Assembly (NCBI GenBank): GCA_034435315.1
Contig: DAOTYB010000154.1
Location: 1 to 41,939, forward strand
Direction: 5' to 3'
From: VGOB01 sp034435315
GTDB lineage: Bacteria > Chloroflexota > Anaerolineae > UBA4142
Length of the DNA: 41,939 nucleotides
This document shows, piece after piece, positions 1-8,197 of this stretch. A program made the position numbers and the translations under genes. The notes beneath the pieces are model-generated. The model had not been told where the DNA came from. It made no database searches and saw only the letters and a program-made list of their open reading frames with translations. The first letter of the stretch is position 1. Each line of letters opens with the position of its first letter.

Positions 1-1
1 G

Positions 2-1402
2 TCGTATCGCGTCGCGCAAATTCCGTTCATCGTCTTGTCGTCGCTGTTGCCGCTCGTCACGTTTTACATTTCACACAAAATTTTTCGACGGGATGATTAC
101 GCGTGGACTGCCGCGCTCTTTACTACGTTTAGCGGATTCTACACCATCTACTGGGTGAGCCCCGATAATTTCACGCCGTTCGCGCTGACCGCGAGTCTGT
201 GCTTGCTGTTCATCGCGCGGGGGTTGGAGAGAGGGGGAGATGGGGAGAGAGGGAGAGGAGCACTGGAGTTTTTTGTTGCGGGAATTTTCGCGGGTTTGAG
301 TCATCTCTCGCGCGCGGATGGAGTGTTGCTGTTGGCGATTGCACCTCTTGCACTGTTAGTTTCAGGTTTCAAGTTTCAAGTTTCAGGTTCAAGGTTCGAG
401 GTTCAAAGTTCACGCATCACGCACCACGCATCACACATCACGCATCATGTTTCACTTTTGACTTTTGCCTTTTTACTTGGCTACTTGTTTACAATGACAC
501 CCTGGTTCGCGCGCAATTATTTCACGATTGGCACATTCTATCCCGGCGCTGGCACAAAAACCCTGTGGCTGACGAGTTACGATGAACTGTTCCGTTTTGC
601 CGACGATCTCACGTTACAACGTTATCTCGATTGGGGCATCGGCAACATCGTCGCATCGAAACTGCGCGCGGCGGGAATCAATTTTCTGGTGATTGCGTTC
701 GGCGCGTTGCAAGTTTTTCTCGCGCCGTTCGCGCTGATTGGTTTGTGGCAAGCGCGGCATCGCAGCGAACTGCTGCCGTTTTTGCTGTACGCGCCTTTGC
801 TCTATCTGGCAATGACGCTCGCGTTCACGTTTCCGAGTATGCGCGGCAGTACGCTACACTCGTCCGCCGCGCTGCTGCCGTTCCTCGCGGCGGTGGCACC
901 GCGCGGTATTGACGCTGCGGTCGAATGGATGGCGCGGCGACGGCGTGCGTGGAATGTCGCGCAAGGTGTGCGCGTTTTTCGTGTCGGTTTTGTCGCGCTC
1001 GCGCTGTTTCTGGCGGTGTACCTGTACGCGCTCGGTGTGTTTCCCATCGGTGGTGGCGCGTCCGACATTCCGTTGTGGAATCTGCGCGACATCGAATACG
1101 CCGAAATTGCGCGCTGGCTCGATCAAAATGCGCGCGCGGACGATGTGGTGATGACGGCAGATCCGCCGGCGTTTTACAATGCCAGTCGTCGCCGTTCGAT
1201 TGTGATACCGACGGATAGTATCGAAGCGATTTCTCTGGCGGCGCAAAAGTACAACGCGCGCTATCTCGTTTTGCAGTTCGATCATCCCAGGCCGCTGAAC
1301 GAGGTATATCGCGAGCGTGTGCCGCTTCCGGGTTGGACGCGCGTCGCCGAGTTTCGGGATGGAAACAATCGGCCGGTGATGTTGTTCGAAATTGAGCGAT
1401 AG
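2..1402 (+). CDS. Membrane glycosyltransferase, GT39/ArnT-like (5' end outside window)
   Basis: The reading frame is open to the left edge (reads S-Y-R-V-A-Q-I-P-F), so the true start is outside the window; an internal TTG at 35 is not needed. The product is polytopic with many Leu/Phe/Ala-rich helices and a C-terminal soluble part. Family-like signatures are 'LSRADG', the equivalent of the 'LTRPEG' seen in the related protein at 6210, and 'PWFARN' before a luminal region. Such proteins move sugars from polyprenyl-phosphate carriers on the outer face of the membrane; substrate and acceptor cannot be told here. Two tandem-repeat tracts (225-260 and 359-477) are read through in frame and give odd low-complexity stretches. 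The gene ends 4 bp before the next ATG, as in an operon. The family call is by sequence character only. Confidence 0.7.
   Translation, partial: SYRVAQIPFIVLSSLLPLVTFYISHKIFRRDDYAWTAALFTTFSGFYTIYWVSPDNFTPFALTASLCLLFIARGLERGGDGERGRGALEFFVAGIFAGLSHLSRADGVLLLAIAPLALLVSGFKFQVSGSRFEVQSSRITHHASHITHHVSLLTFAFLLGYLFTMTPWFARNYFTIGTFYPGAGTKTLWLTSYDELFRFADDLTLQRYLDWGIGNIVASKLRAAGINFLVIAFGALQVFLAPFALIGLWQARHRSELLPFLLYAPLLYLAMTLAFTFPSMRGSTLHSSAALLPFLAAVAPRGIDAAVEWMARRRRAWNVAQGVRVFRVGFVALALFLAVYLYALGVFPIGGGASDIPLWNLRDIEYAEIARWLDQNARADDVVMTADPPAFYNASRRRSIVIPTDSIEAISLAAQKYNARYLVLQFDHPRPLNEVYRERVPLPGWTRVAEFRDGNNRPVMLFEIER
225..260 (+). repeat. Purine tandem repeat (GGGGAGA-type, about 8-bp units) inside CDS
   Basis: Degenerate units of the form AGGGGGAG/ATGGGGAG/AGAGGGAG follow one another within the first glycosyltransferase gene and encode a Gly/Arg/Glu stretch. 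The reverse-complement version of the same family is at 17608-17646. Confidence 0.6.
359..477 (+). repeat. Heptanucleotide tandem repeat tract (17 units) inside CDS
   Basis: Seventeen consecutive 7-bp units stay in phase, drifting from GTTTCAG/GTTTCAA through GTTCAAG and GTTCACG to CATCACG and TTTCACT. The tract is read without a stop by the surrounding glycosyltransferase gene and encodes a Ser/Phe/His-rich segment unlike the flanking membrane helices. This resembles the STRR heptamer repeats described in filamentous cyanobacteria, in form only. Confidence 0.85.
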
Positions 1403-1406
1403 ACAA

Positions 1407-2297
1407 ATGTTCAAAGACCTGGACATTTTCTTGCGCGCGGCGGCGGCAATTTTGCAAGGGATTGATCCGTACTCCATTCCGAACCTGGAGGTTTTTTATC
1501 CCTTGCCTTTCTATTTTCTCTTTATCCCTTTTGTCTCCTTGCCCGCGCCCGTGACGTACGCGCTGTGGAGTGCGCTTTCGGCCAGCGTCTTGATAGCGGT
1601 GCTACGGCGGCGCGTGGTCTGGGTAGCGCTCTCGATGCCGGTCCTGCTGACGTTTCTGTTGGGGCAGGTGGACATTGTGATGATGGCGCTCTTTGCGGCG
1701 CTGCGCTCCAGCGTGGTCGCCGGCGTGGCGCTGGCGTTTCTTGTTTTGAAACCACACCTCGTCCTGTTACTCGCGCCGTGGATGGTGTGGCGATGGTGGC
1801 GCCGCGACCGACGGCAGATCGTTTTATTTTCCATCGTCATTGCTACGATCGTTGTCCTGTCATTTCTCGTTCAGCCGGACTGGCTGGCGCGTTTTCTGGC
1901 GCGCAGCGGTGAGCGCACACGCGCCGCCATCTCATCGTCGGTGTGGGGGTTGCTGGCGGTGTTGCCGGCGTCGGTGTGGCTGCCGGTGAGTGCGGTGGTG
2001 GTGGCGGCGATTGTCGTTTGGGCGTGGCGGCGTGATAACTTTGATTTGGTCGCGGCGGCAGGGTTGTTCGTCAGCCCATACATTTTTTCGTACAACCTGT
2101 TGCCGCTTCTCGCGTTGAATCTTTCGCGGCGCGTCTTGGTGGGATTCACCATCGCATCGTGGCTTGCCTTTGGTATCGCCACGTGGCAGTTGAATGATCG
2201 CGCGGCGGCGTTGATCACGTTGGGTGTGCTGATCGAGTTGGCGCGCAAGTATCGGAGCGGTGTGAGGTATGTTCAAGAGACGAATACTTTGCGATGA
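1407..2297 (+). CDS. GT87-like (DUF2029) polytopic membrane glycosyltransferase
   Basis: A 296-residue, highly hydrophobic protein with about eight membrane segments. Near the N-terminus, 'GIDPYS' followed by 'FYPLPFYFLFIP' matches the short signature of mannosyltransferase-like GT87/DUF2029 proteins, which use polyprenyl-phosphomannose. ATG 1407 is preferred over TTG 1392, which would overlap the previous gene; it lies 4 bp after the previous stop. The 3' end overlaps the next gene by 29 bp. At 296 residues it is shorter than typical GT87 proteins (about 400), so it may be a compact variant. Substrate unknown. Confidence 0.65.
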   Translation: MFKDLDIFLRAAAAILQGIDPYSIPNLEVFYPLPFYFLFIPFVSLPAPVTYALWSALSASVLIAVLRRRVVWVALSMPVLLTFLLGQVDIVMMALFAALRSSVVAGVALAFLVLKPHLVLLLAPWMVWRWWRRDRRQIVLFSIVIATIVVLSFLVQPDWLARFLARSGERTRAAISSSVWGLLAVLPASVWLPVSAVVVAAIVVWAWRRDNFDLVAAAGLFVSPYIFSYNLLPLLALNLSRRVLVGFTIASWLAFGIATWQLNDRAAALITLGVLIELARKYRSGVRYVQETNTLR

Positions 2298-3837
2298 AAA
2301 TCTCTGGCATTCGATTGCGTTTGTGAGTCTGTTGATTTTTGCTGCATACCTTCGACTGCTCAATCTGGCTTGGAATCCCGGTTGGTATCCTGATGAGGGT
2401 AGCGATTTGAATATCGCGCGCAATCTGATGGAAGGACGCGCGCAATATTTTGCGATTGGGGGTACGCCTCTAGTTGCCGCGCGCGTACCATTGTTTCATT
2501 TCTTATTGATGGGCGCGTTTGCGGTGTGGGGTTATGATATTCTCGCGGCGCGAATGGTCGTAGCTATTTTCGGCATCGCGACAATTGTGTTGCTGTACTG
2601 GACAGCGCGACAAATGCTGAACAAACAAATCGCGCTCCTGGCAGCACTCGTGCTGACGATTATGCCAAACGCGTTGTTGTACAATCGCATTGCCTTTGCG
2701 TACAATGTGCAGGCATTTTTCGTTGTGCTCTGTTGGTGGGCGTTGTGGAAATTCTCGGGGAATCGCTCGACACAGTGGTTGATCGTGGCGGCGCTAGCCG
2801 CCAGTGCGGCTTATCTGACTGCGCTGACGGGGCTGGGATTGGTTATCGGGGTAACCTTGATTGTTCTGTGGTATGCGCCGCGAAAGGTGTGGTGGAGTCT
2901 GGTATTGATGGCACTACCAGGGGCACTCTACCTGAGTGCACTCTTTTTGTTAGCCCCTGATGCTTTGCTCCAGGACCTGGCTCTGACGCTCAACCGTTCT
3001 GGTGGCGGTTCGATTTTGTGGCAAATTTTCGATTGGGCGTGGAACTATACGGTGTGGCTGGATTGGACGGTGTGGATTGGCATAGGTATCATTGGACTGT
3101 TTCTTTTGAGCGATCGAAGAGTGCGCGCGCTGACGTTAACGCTTTTCTTCACGACGATGATCAATGCTATGCGGATGTTGCCGGGCGATTTGAGTTTTCA
3201 TCGCTATCTTGAATTATTACCCTTGATCGCGCTGGGCGCGGCGAATTTTGTTTTACTGGCGCAACGCTTTTTGACAAAGCAATTGCAGGACGACTGGCGC
3301 GGCATAGCGGAACGCTGGCACACCGTCTCACGATTTGATCTTTTACCGCGCATCCTCATCGCGCTGGTGACGCTTGGATTGTTGATGGTACCGCTGATCT
3401 GGAGTGGCCTGTGGGATTATTATCTGGTTTCTAGTCCCGAATCGCCACGCCCGACGCGACTGGATGCGGTGTTGGCGCGCCAGCCCTCCGATGCGGTTGC
3501 AGTGACGGACTATGTGAATCAACGGACGACGCGTGACGATGTGGTGCTGGCGTCGCCTTCAATTGCGTGGCGCCTGCAAGCGCGCGCGGCGGATTTCGAG
3601 CAGATGCTTGCTTTCGATGGTATAACGACACACAATTACGGCAAGGGAATCGCGCGCGCGCGTTTTGTATTTGCGCCTGCGCTGGACAACGCGACCTATG
3701 TCATTGTGGACAATTTGTGGCGCGGCTGGGCGACGCAGCACATGCCCGCTCTGCAGAGTTATTTGCAACAGATTGCCAGATGGCCTCGTGTTCTGCAGCG
3801 CGGCGATTTCGACGTTTATCGCAATCCTGCGCGCTGA
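2269..3837 (+). CDS. PMT/ArnT-type (GT39) membrane glycosyltransferase
   Basis: A 522-residue polytopic protein. In the first luminal loop 'YPDEGSD' carries the acidic Asp-Glu pair conserved in PMT/ArnT family enzymes, which take a sugar from a lipid-phosphate donor. About ten to twelve helices follow, then a C-terminal soluble domain from about residue 380 with a 'DAVAVTDYVNQRT..DDVV' run of the kind found after the membrane part in bacterial GT39 proteins. Start ATG 2269 overlaps the previous gene by 29 bp, suggesting coupled translation. Its composition is slightly less GC-rich than that of the flanking genes. The family call is fairly safe; the substrate is not predictable. Confidence 0.7.
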   Translation: MFKRRILCDENLWHSIAFVSLLIFAAYLRLLNLAWNPGWYPDEGSDLNIARNLMEGRAQYFAIGGTPLVAARVPLFHFLLMGAFAVWGYDILAARMVVAIFGIATIVLLYWTARQMLNKQIALLAALVLTIMPNALLYNRIAFAYNVQAFFVVLCWWALWKFSGNRSTQWLIVAALAASAAYLTALTGLGLVIGVTLIVLWYAPRKVWWSLVLMALPGALYLSALFLLAPDALLQDLALTLNRSGGGSILWQIFDWAWNYTVWLDWTVWIGIGIIGLFLLSDRRVRALTLTLFFTTMINAMRMLPGDLSFHRYLELLPLIALGAANFVLLAQRFLTKQLQDDWRGIAERWHTVSRFDLLPRILIALVTLGLLMVPLIWSGLWDYYLVSSPESPRPTRLDAVLARQPSDAVAVTDYVNQRTTRDDVVLASPSIAWRLQARAADFEQMLAFDGITTHNYGKGIARARFVFAPALDNATYVIVDNLWRGWATQHMPALQSYLQQIARWPRVLQRGDFDVYRNPAR

Positions 3838-3856
3838 ATCGGGTAGGAGAAATCAA

Positions 3857-5206
3857 ATGGACAAGTCGTTGTCTCTCGGTGTTTTACCTTGGCGACTGTC
3901 TTGGGATGCCATCTTGTTTGTAGTACTTTGGCTCTCTCGATTCTGGTCTAACGAAGTTGCGGTGTTGGTCCAACCATCGCGTACAGACAATGTTTCGCTT
4001 GTCGTTTATCTGACACACGTTTTCTACTACGACCCTCTCCCTGCGCTGTTGCTGTTGGTTCTCATTCTGTACGTAGGCGCAGATGTGTGGCTCACGGCGC
4101 GTATCCAGTTTCGAGTCAAACTAGCGGCTCTTTGGATTGCAATCCTTGCTTTTGTCATTATCCCAACAATGATCGCCATTCTGTATCGTCACACGACGTT
4201 TCCGTATCTCTATATTCACGACGGCGCGATTCAAACCGAAGAAGCCATCAAGTTCCTGCTGGCGGGGAAAAACCCCTACGCGGAAAGTTACGCGGCAACA
4301 CCGATGGGACAATGGCCTTTTCACGAACCCGGTGTCAGTCGTAATCCCGCGCTGGATCATTTGCCGTACCTGCCATTCACTTTTCTGTCTGCTATACCGC
4401 TATACCTCGCGGCACAGGCAACGTTGGGTTGGTACGATCAGCGTTTGGTTTACTTGCTAATGTTCGTTGTGATGTTGCCGATGCTTTTACAATTGGGACG
4501 TACTCCGTGTGCCAAACTTGCGGCGGTAATGTTCGTTGCGCTCAACCCCCTGTTCGTTCCATTCTTTATCGAGGGACGCAACGATATCGTAGTATTATTT
4601 TGGCTGATTGGCGCGATGCTATTGTTGCAACAGGGACGTATCACTTGGGCAGGAATTTTCATTGCTTGCGCGGCGGCGTCCAAGCAAACAGCCTGGTTCA
4701 TCTTGCCGTTTTTTGTGTTATATGTCTTGAACCCAGCCACACGAAAAAACTGGTACGAACTTGTCCCGCGCGCCCGTACGTTGCTCCCAGCCATCCTACT
4801 TTTTGCGCTCGTCATAGTGCCTTTTCTAGTTTGGGATGCCAGCGCGTTACTCGATGCTACTCTGATTCTCCCTTCTGGAAATTCCGCAGCAGGCTCAATC
4901 TATCCAATTAGAAGTCTGGGATTAGGTGGATTGGCACTTGGGTTGGGTTGGATTAAACAAAGCATAGATCCTTTTCCCTTTTCTTGGCTTCAAATAATCT
5001 TTGGTGGCTTGGGACTGATTTTTTTGCTCTATGCTCAATGGCGTAACAATACTGGAACGCAAGTGATTATGAATTTTGCTTTGTTGCTTTCTATCTATCT
5101 TTTTTTTGCGCGGTCATTTGTGGATAACTATTTAGGATTTTTGTTGACGTGGCTCGTTCTGCCGACATTCTTCAATAATGATTCGGCAAGCCGGTCTCGA
5201 GAATGA
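3857..5206 (+). CDS. Polytopic membrane protein, glycosyltransferase-like
   Basis: A 449-residue protein with about eleven hydrophobic segments and one luminal loop containing 'LAGKNPYAESY' and 'HLPYLPFTFL'. The pattern G-x-N-P-Y followed by a Pro-rich 'Y-x-P' loop is typical of GT87/DUF2029-like or related mannosyltransferases. ATG 3857 is chosen because GGTAGGAGA lies just upstream; the frame is open further upstream but overlaps the previous gene with no similarity to it. The next gene overlaps by ATGA (5203-5206). Codon use is visibly less GC-rich and less dominated by GCG/CGC than the genes on either side, which may point to separate ancestry. Exact family uncertain. Confidence 0.6.
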   Translation: MDKSLSLGVLPWRLSWDAILFVVLWLSRFWSNEVAVLVQPSRTDNVSLVVYLTHVFYYDPLPALLLLVLILYVGADVWLTARIQFRVKLAALWIAILAFVIIPTMIAILYRHTTFPYLYIHDGAIQTEEAIKFLLAGKNPYAESYAATPMGQWPFHEPGVSRNPALDHLPYLPFTFLSAIPLYLAAQATLGWYDQRLVYLLMFVVMLPMLLQLGRTPCAKLAAVMFVALNPLFVPFFIEGRNDIVVLFWLIGAMLLLQQGRITWAGIFIACAAASKQTAWFILPFFVLYVLNPATRKNWYELVPRARTLLPAILLFALVIVPFLVWDASALLDATLILPSGNSAAGSIYPIRSLGLGGLALGLGWIKQSIDPFPFSWLQIIFGGLGLIFLLYAQWRNNTGTQVIMNFALLLSIYLFFARSFVDNYLGFLLTWLVLPTFFNNDSASRSRE

Positions 5207-6213
5207 AAAATGATAGGAGTGTGTTGAAGAGACAATTCGCTGGTTTGATTGTGTTTGCCCTCCTCCTCTTCGCCGCGATGTTCTTTGCCGCCGGCACCCT
5301 CGCGCGTGACCGCGCGCTCGCGGACGCTAAACGTGAACTGATGACGCGTGCGCAGTTCCTGGCGCACGCGCTCGACCGGACGTTGCAGCAGCGGATGATT
5401 CAGGCGTTCACCTTTGCCGCGCTGCCGTCGCTACGCGGTTTTGCGGCTTCAGACGAAACGACGCGCGACGCGCGCGCCGCGATCGCGCGCGTGGAACTTG
5501 CCGCGATTGTCAACGCCGATCCGAATATCCGCGCGGCAACCATCGTGGACAAGAACGGTATCGTCATTATGACGACGGACGACGCGATGTACGCCAACTG
5601 GCGCGCGCGCGGTTTTGTCAGCGCGGCATTGCGCGGACATTTGCACGCGTCCACACCCGCGCGCGAGGCAAACGCGGTCGTCCAATTCTACAGCGCGCCG
5701 ATTCTCAACAACGCCGGAGATATTGCGGGCGCGCTTGTCCTGCGTGTGAATGCGCAAGAGATGTGGAACGCGCTCACCGCGCCGTACCACATCATCGTCG
5801 TGGACGAAATTGGTGTGCGGTTGATGGATCGTTCGTACGCGCAACTCTTTGTCGCGCTCGCGCCCGTGCCAGCCGACCTTGCCGCGCCACCGCTCGCGGA
5901 AAAACGCTACGGCGCAGACATCACAGAGATTCGCGCGACGAATCTGACGGATTTGGCGAACGCGGCGCAGCGCGGCGGCGCAGCGCAACTGGTGTACCGC
6001 GATGCCAGCGGGCGCGCGATTCACGCAGCGACGCAACGCATCACGACGAATCCCTGGACGGTCATTGTGTCCGAAAGCGAAGACGATATTCTGCTCCCTG
6101 CGCGCCAGGCGTTGTACGCGCAAATCGGCATCGCGATCGCCTCCGCGCTCATCACGCTCGCGCTGGTGTACGCCGCGCAATCGGTTTTCGCGACGGCAGG
6201 AAGAAAACGATGA
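5203..6213 (+). CDS. Orphan double-Cache-type membrane sensor without output domain
   Basis: A 336-residue protein with one helix near the N-terminus (about residues 12-33) and a second near the C-terminus (about 305-327), leaving roughly 270 residues outside the membrane. That region has Cache-like landmarks: a long helix after the first TM ('RAQFLAHALDRTLQQRM'), 'NIRAATIVDKNGIVIMTT', and a second half ending 'NPWTVIVSES' before the last TM. This is the layout of the sensor part of chemoreceptors and histidine kinases, but only about nine residues follow the last TM, so no kinase, HAMP, GGDEF or MCP domain is present. It is translationally coupled on both sides (ATGA overlaps) to glycosyltransferase genes, so it may sense an extracellular ligand for, or be a structural partner of, surface glycosylation. 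That role is inference. Confidence 0.6.
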   Translation: MKNDRSVLKRQFAGLIVFALLLFAAMFFAAGTLARDRALADAKRELMTRAQFLAHALDRTLQQRMIQAFTFAALPSLRGFAASDETTRDARAAIARVELAAIVNADPNIRAATIVDKNGIVIMTTDDAMYANWRARGFVSAALRGHLHASTPAREANAVVQFYSAPILNNAGDIAGALVLRVNAQEMWNALTAPYHIIVVDEIGVRLMDRSYAQLFVALAPVPADLAAPPLAEKRYGADITEIRATNLTDLANAAQRGGAAQLVYRDASGRAIHAATQRITTNPWTVIVSESEDDILLPARQALYAQIGIAIASALITLALVYAAQSVFATAGRKR

Positions 6214-7685
6214 GGCGCGCAGTCGGACTGATGGCACTTGCCGCGCTGAGCGCGGGTGCGTATCTGGTGTTTGCATCGGCGCGCGGCGCGCTCGGTTTTC
6301 CACTCGACGATGCGTGGATTCACCAGGTTTACGCGCGCAACCTCGCAACGCGCGGCGAGTTGGCATTTTTCCCCGGTCAACCGAGCGCCGGTTCCACTTC
6401 ACCGCTCTGGACGATTCTGCTTTCCCTCGGCTATGTTCTCCATCTCGATTATCGCGTCTGGGCGTACGTGCTGGGTATCGCTTTGCTCATCGCGAGCGCG
6501 TTTTGGGTTTCACGTTTCACGTTTCAGGTTTCAGGTTCTTTTGTCCTCCGTCCTTCGTCCTTCGTCTTTCCTCTCTTTTTGCTTTTCGAATGGCACCTCG
6601 TCTGGAGCGCGGTGAGCGGGATGGAAATTTTGCTGTTCATCTTCCTCTCGCTGATGTTGGTGGAGCGGTTCTACGCGCGCGAGCGCGCGTGGCTCATCGG
6701 TTTGCTCGCTGGCTTGTTGACCCTGACGCGTCCCGAAGGAATTGCGCTTGCCGCGCTCATCGCTTTGGGCATGGCGTTCGATCGCGATACGCAATCCACG
6801 ATACGCAATACGCAATACGTATTGCGTACTGCGTATTGCGTGAGTGTGCTTGTGCTAGTTGTGCTTCCTTATCTCGCGTTCAACTGGATGGTGAGCGGCG
6901 CGCTCTTTCCCAACACTTTTTACGCCAAGAGCGCCGAGTACGCCGAACTGTTCGCACGCGCGCCGTTCGTTGTGCGGTGGCTTGAATTGCTGTTGGTGCC
7001 GTTTGTCGGCGCGCAAATTTTGCTGCTGCCGGGATTGATTTACGGTGTCATCGCGCTCGCGCGCGAGCGCGCGTGGCGCGCGCTGATTCCCGTCGCGTGG
7101 ATCTTGCTTTTGCCGATGCTGTACGCGCTGCGCTTGCCTGTCGCATACCAACACGGTCGCTACGAAATGCCGATCATTCCGTTCATCGTCGTGTACGGCA
7201 TCTGGGGGACGAGCGCGCTCCTCGCGCGCATCAAAAATTTTGTCGTGCGTACGACGTGGATGCTGGCGACGGTCGCAACGCTCATTGCGTTTTGGTTGCT
7301 GGGCGCGGCGCAGTACGCGACGGATGTGGCGATCATTGATTGCGAGATGGTGCAGACGGCGCGCTGGGTCGCGACGCACGCGCGCGAGGAGACAATCGCC
7401 GCGCACGATATTGGCGCGCTGGGATATTTCTATCCGCGCTCGTTCATTGATTTGGCGGGGCTAGTCTCGCCGGAAGTGATTCCGTTCATTCGCGACGAAA
7501 ATCGCCTGCGCGAGTACTTGTTCTCGCGACAGGCAACGTGGGTCATCGTTTTTCCGGGCTGGTATCCATCGTTCGATGCGGATGCGCGTTTCGTGCCTGT
7601 GTATCGAACGGACTGTGCAGTGACGCGCGCGGCGGGGGAGAAGAATCTGGTGGTTTACGAGATTCGTTTGACAGCAAGCCGATAG
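6210..7685 (+). CDS. GT39-like polytopic membrane glycosyltransferase
   Basis: A 491-residue protein. The first loop has 'LDDAWIHQVYARNL', carrying the acidic pair and aromatic pattern of bacterial GT39-like enzymes, followed by 'SAGSTSPLW' and, after several helices, 'LTRPEG'. The C-terminal region from about residue 390 is soluble ('HDIGALGYFYPRSFIDLAGL'), a segment common in this group of mannosyl/arabinosyltransferase-like proteins. ATG 6210 overlaps the preceding stop by ATGA. Two tandem-repeat tracts are read in frame: residues 100-120 (6507-6569, exactly nine heptamers) and a second tract at 6787-6842. The gene closes the operon that starts left of the window. Substrate unknown. Confidence 0.7.
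   Translation: MRRAVGLMALAALSAGAYLVFASARGALGFPLDDAWIHQVYARNLATRGELAFFPGQPSAGSTSPLWTILLSLGYVLHLDYRVWAYVLGIALLIASAFWVSRFTFQVSGSFVLRPSSFVFPLFLLFEWHLVWSAVSGMEILLFIFLSLMLVERFYARERAWLIGLLAGLLTLTRPEGIALAALIALGMAFDRDTQSTIRNTQYVLRTAYCVSVLVLVVLPYLAFNWMVSGALFPNTFYAKSAEYAELFARAPFVVRWLELLLVPFVGAQILLLPGLIYGVIALARERAWRALIPVAWILLLPMLYALRLPVAYQHGRYEMPIIPFIVVYGIWGTSALLARIKNFVVRTTWMLATVATLIAFWLLGAAQYATDVAIIDCEMVQTARWVATHAREETIAAHDIGALGYFYPRSFIDLAGLVSPEVIPFIRDENRLREYLFSRQATWVIVFPGWYPSFDADARFVPVYRTDCAVTRAAGEKNLVVYEIRLTASR
6507..6569 (+). repeat. Heptamer repeat, nine units = 21 codons in frame
   Basis: Units are GTTTCAC, GTTTCAC, GTTTCAG, GTTTCAG, GTTCTTT, TGTCCTC, CGTCCTT, CGTCCTT, CGTCTTT. The length of 63 bp is divisible by 3, and the tract begins exactly at codon 100 of the host gene, so it adds 21 residues without disturbing the frame. 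Confidence 0.85.
6787..6842 (+). repeat. Palindromic ATACGCA heptamer tract inside CDS
   Basis: Eight 7-bp units. The first five are ATACGCA-like and the last three are the inverted form (TTGCGTA), so the tract can fold as a long hairpin. It is read in frame by the glycosyltransferase gene. Related ATACGCA units occur at about 15335-15358. Confidence 0.8.
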
Positions 7686-7695
7686 GTTGTATAAT
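7668..7695 (+). promoter_or_regulatory. Sigma-70-like promoter for hicBA
   Basis: TTGACA (7668-7673), a 16-bp spacer, then TATAAT (7690-7695). Both hexamers match consensus perfectly. The -35 lies inside the last codons of the upstream glycosyltransferase gene. The HicB start follows 18 bp after the -10. Confidence 0.75.
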
Positions 7696-7713
7696 TTGAA
7701 CCAAGGTGATGGT

Positions 7714-7962
7714 ATGACAAACTATCGGATTCGTTTGGTGTTGGAACCGAACCCCAATGGCGTGTTCACGGTGACTAGTCCCGATGTGCCTGGCTTGGTG
7801 ACGGAAGGCCGCACAGCCACAGAGATTCAGGCGAACGTACAAGACGCGCTGGCGGCGCTGTTAGAAGCATGGGCAGAGTTGGGTCAGCCACTTCCGCCGG
7901 CGTTGCAGCCGCTTGTTCTCGATCGCGCTCAGACGATTGAAACATTGGTTACCGCCGCATGA
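7714..7962 (+). CDS. hicB: HicB-family antitoxin
   Basis: An 82-residue protein reading 'YRIRLVLEPNPNGVFTVTSPDVPGLVTEG' in two adjoining parts, followed by 'TATEIQANVQDALAALLEAW': the degenerate RNase H-like fold of HicB antitoxins, whose hallmarks are 'PDVPGLVTEG' and the helix with 'A..AL'. It neutralises the HicA mRNA interferase. There is no C-terminal ribbon-helix-helix or HTH domain, so this is the short, single-domain HicB type. ATG 7714 is chosen over the upstream frame because AAGGTGAT lies at the right distance; the track start at 7687 would lie within the promoter. It overlaps hicA by ATGA (7959-7962). Confidence 0.85.
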   Translation: MTNYRIRLVLEPNPNGVFTVTSPDVPGLVTEGRTATEIQANVQDALAALLEAWAELGQPLPPALQPLVLDRAQTIETLVTAA

Positions 7963-8171
7963 AATACCGTGATGTTGCCAGGCGTCTGCGCGAATTGGGA
8001 TGTCGAGAGTTGGCGCATGGCAAAGGGTCTCATCGCAAGTGGTACAATCCTCTCAGTGGCAAAGTGACGACGGTGCCGGATTGGGGTAGCAAAGACCTTG
8101 CTCCAGGAACTGTGCGCGCGGTCATTCGTGAACTCGGCTTATCGCGCGAAGAGTTTGGACCAATCACGTAG
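7959..8171 (+). CDS. hicA: HicA-family mRNA interferase toxin
   Basis: A 70-residue dsRBD-like HicA protein. The catalytic histidine is His25 in 'GKGSHRKWYNP', and 'DLAPGTVRAVIRELGLSREEF' is the usual C-terminal helix. HicA cleaves mRNA and tmRNA when not bound by HicB. The order hicB-hicA is the reverse of the E. coli order but common in other phyla. The 4-bp overlap with hicB supports coupled expression. Length matches the family and no key residue is missing, so it looks intact. Confidence 0.88.
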   Translation: MKYRDVARRLRELGCRELAHGKGSHRKWYNPLSGKVTTVPDWGSKDLAPGTVRAVIRELGLSREEFGPIT

Positions 8172-8197
8172 CGGGCATCCATCTACCTGTCTACTTG

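Noticed and set aside
5763..6209. Long N-terminal extension of the glycosyltransferase at 6210
   Set aside because: The frame is open upstream but overlaps the Cache gene and reads as Arg/Ala-rich nonsense; the coupled ATG at 6210 starts the family-like sequence.
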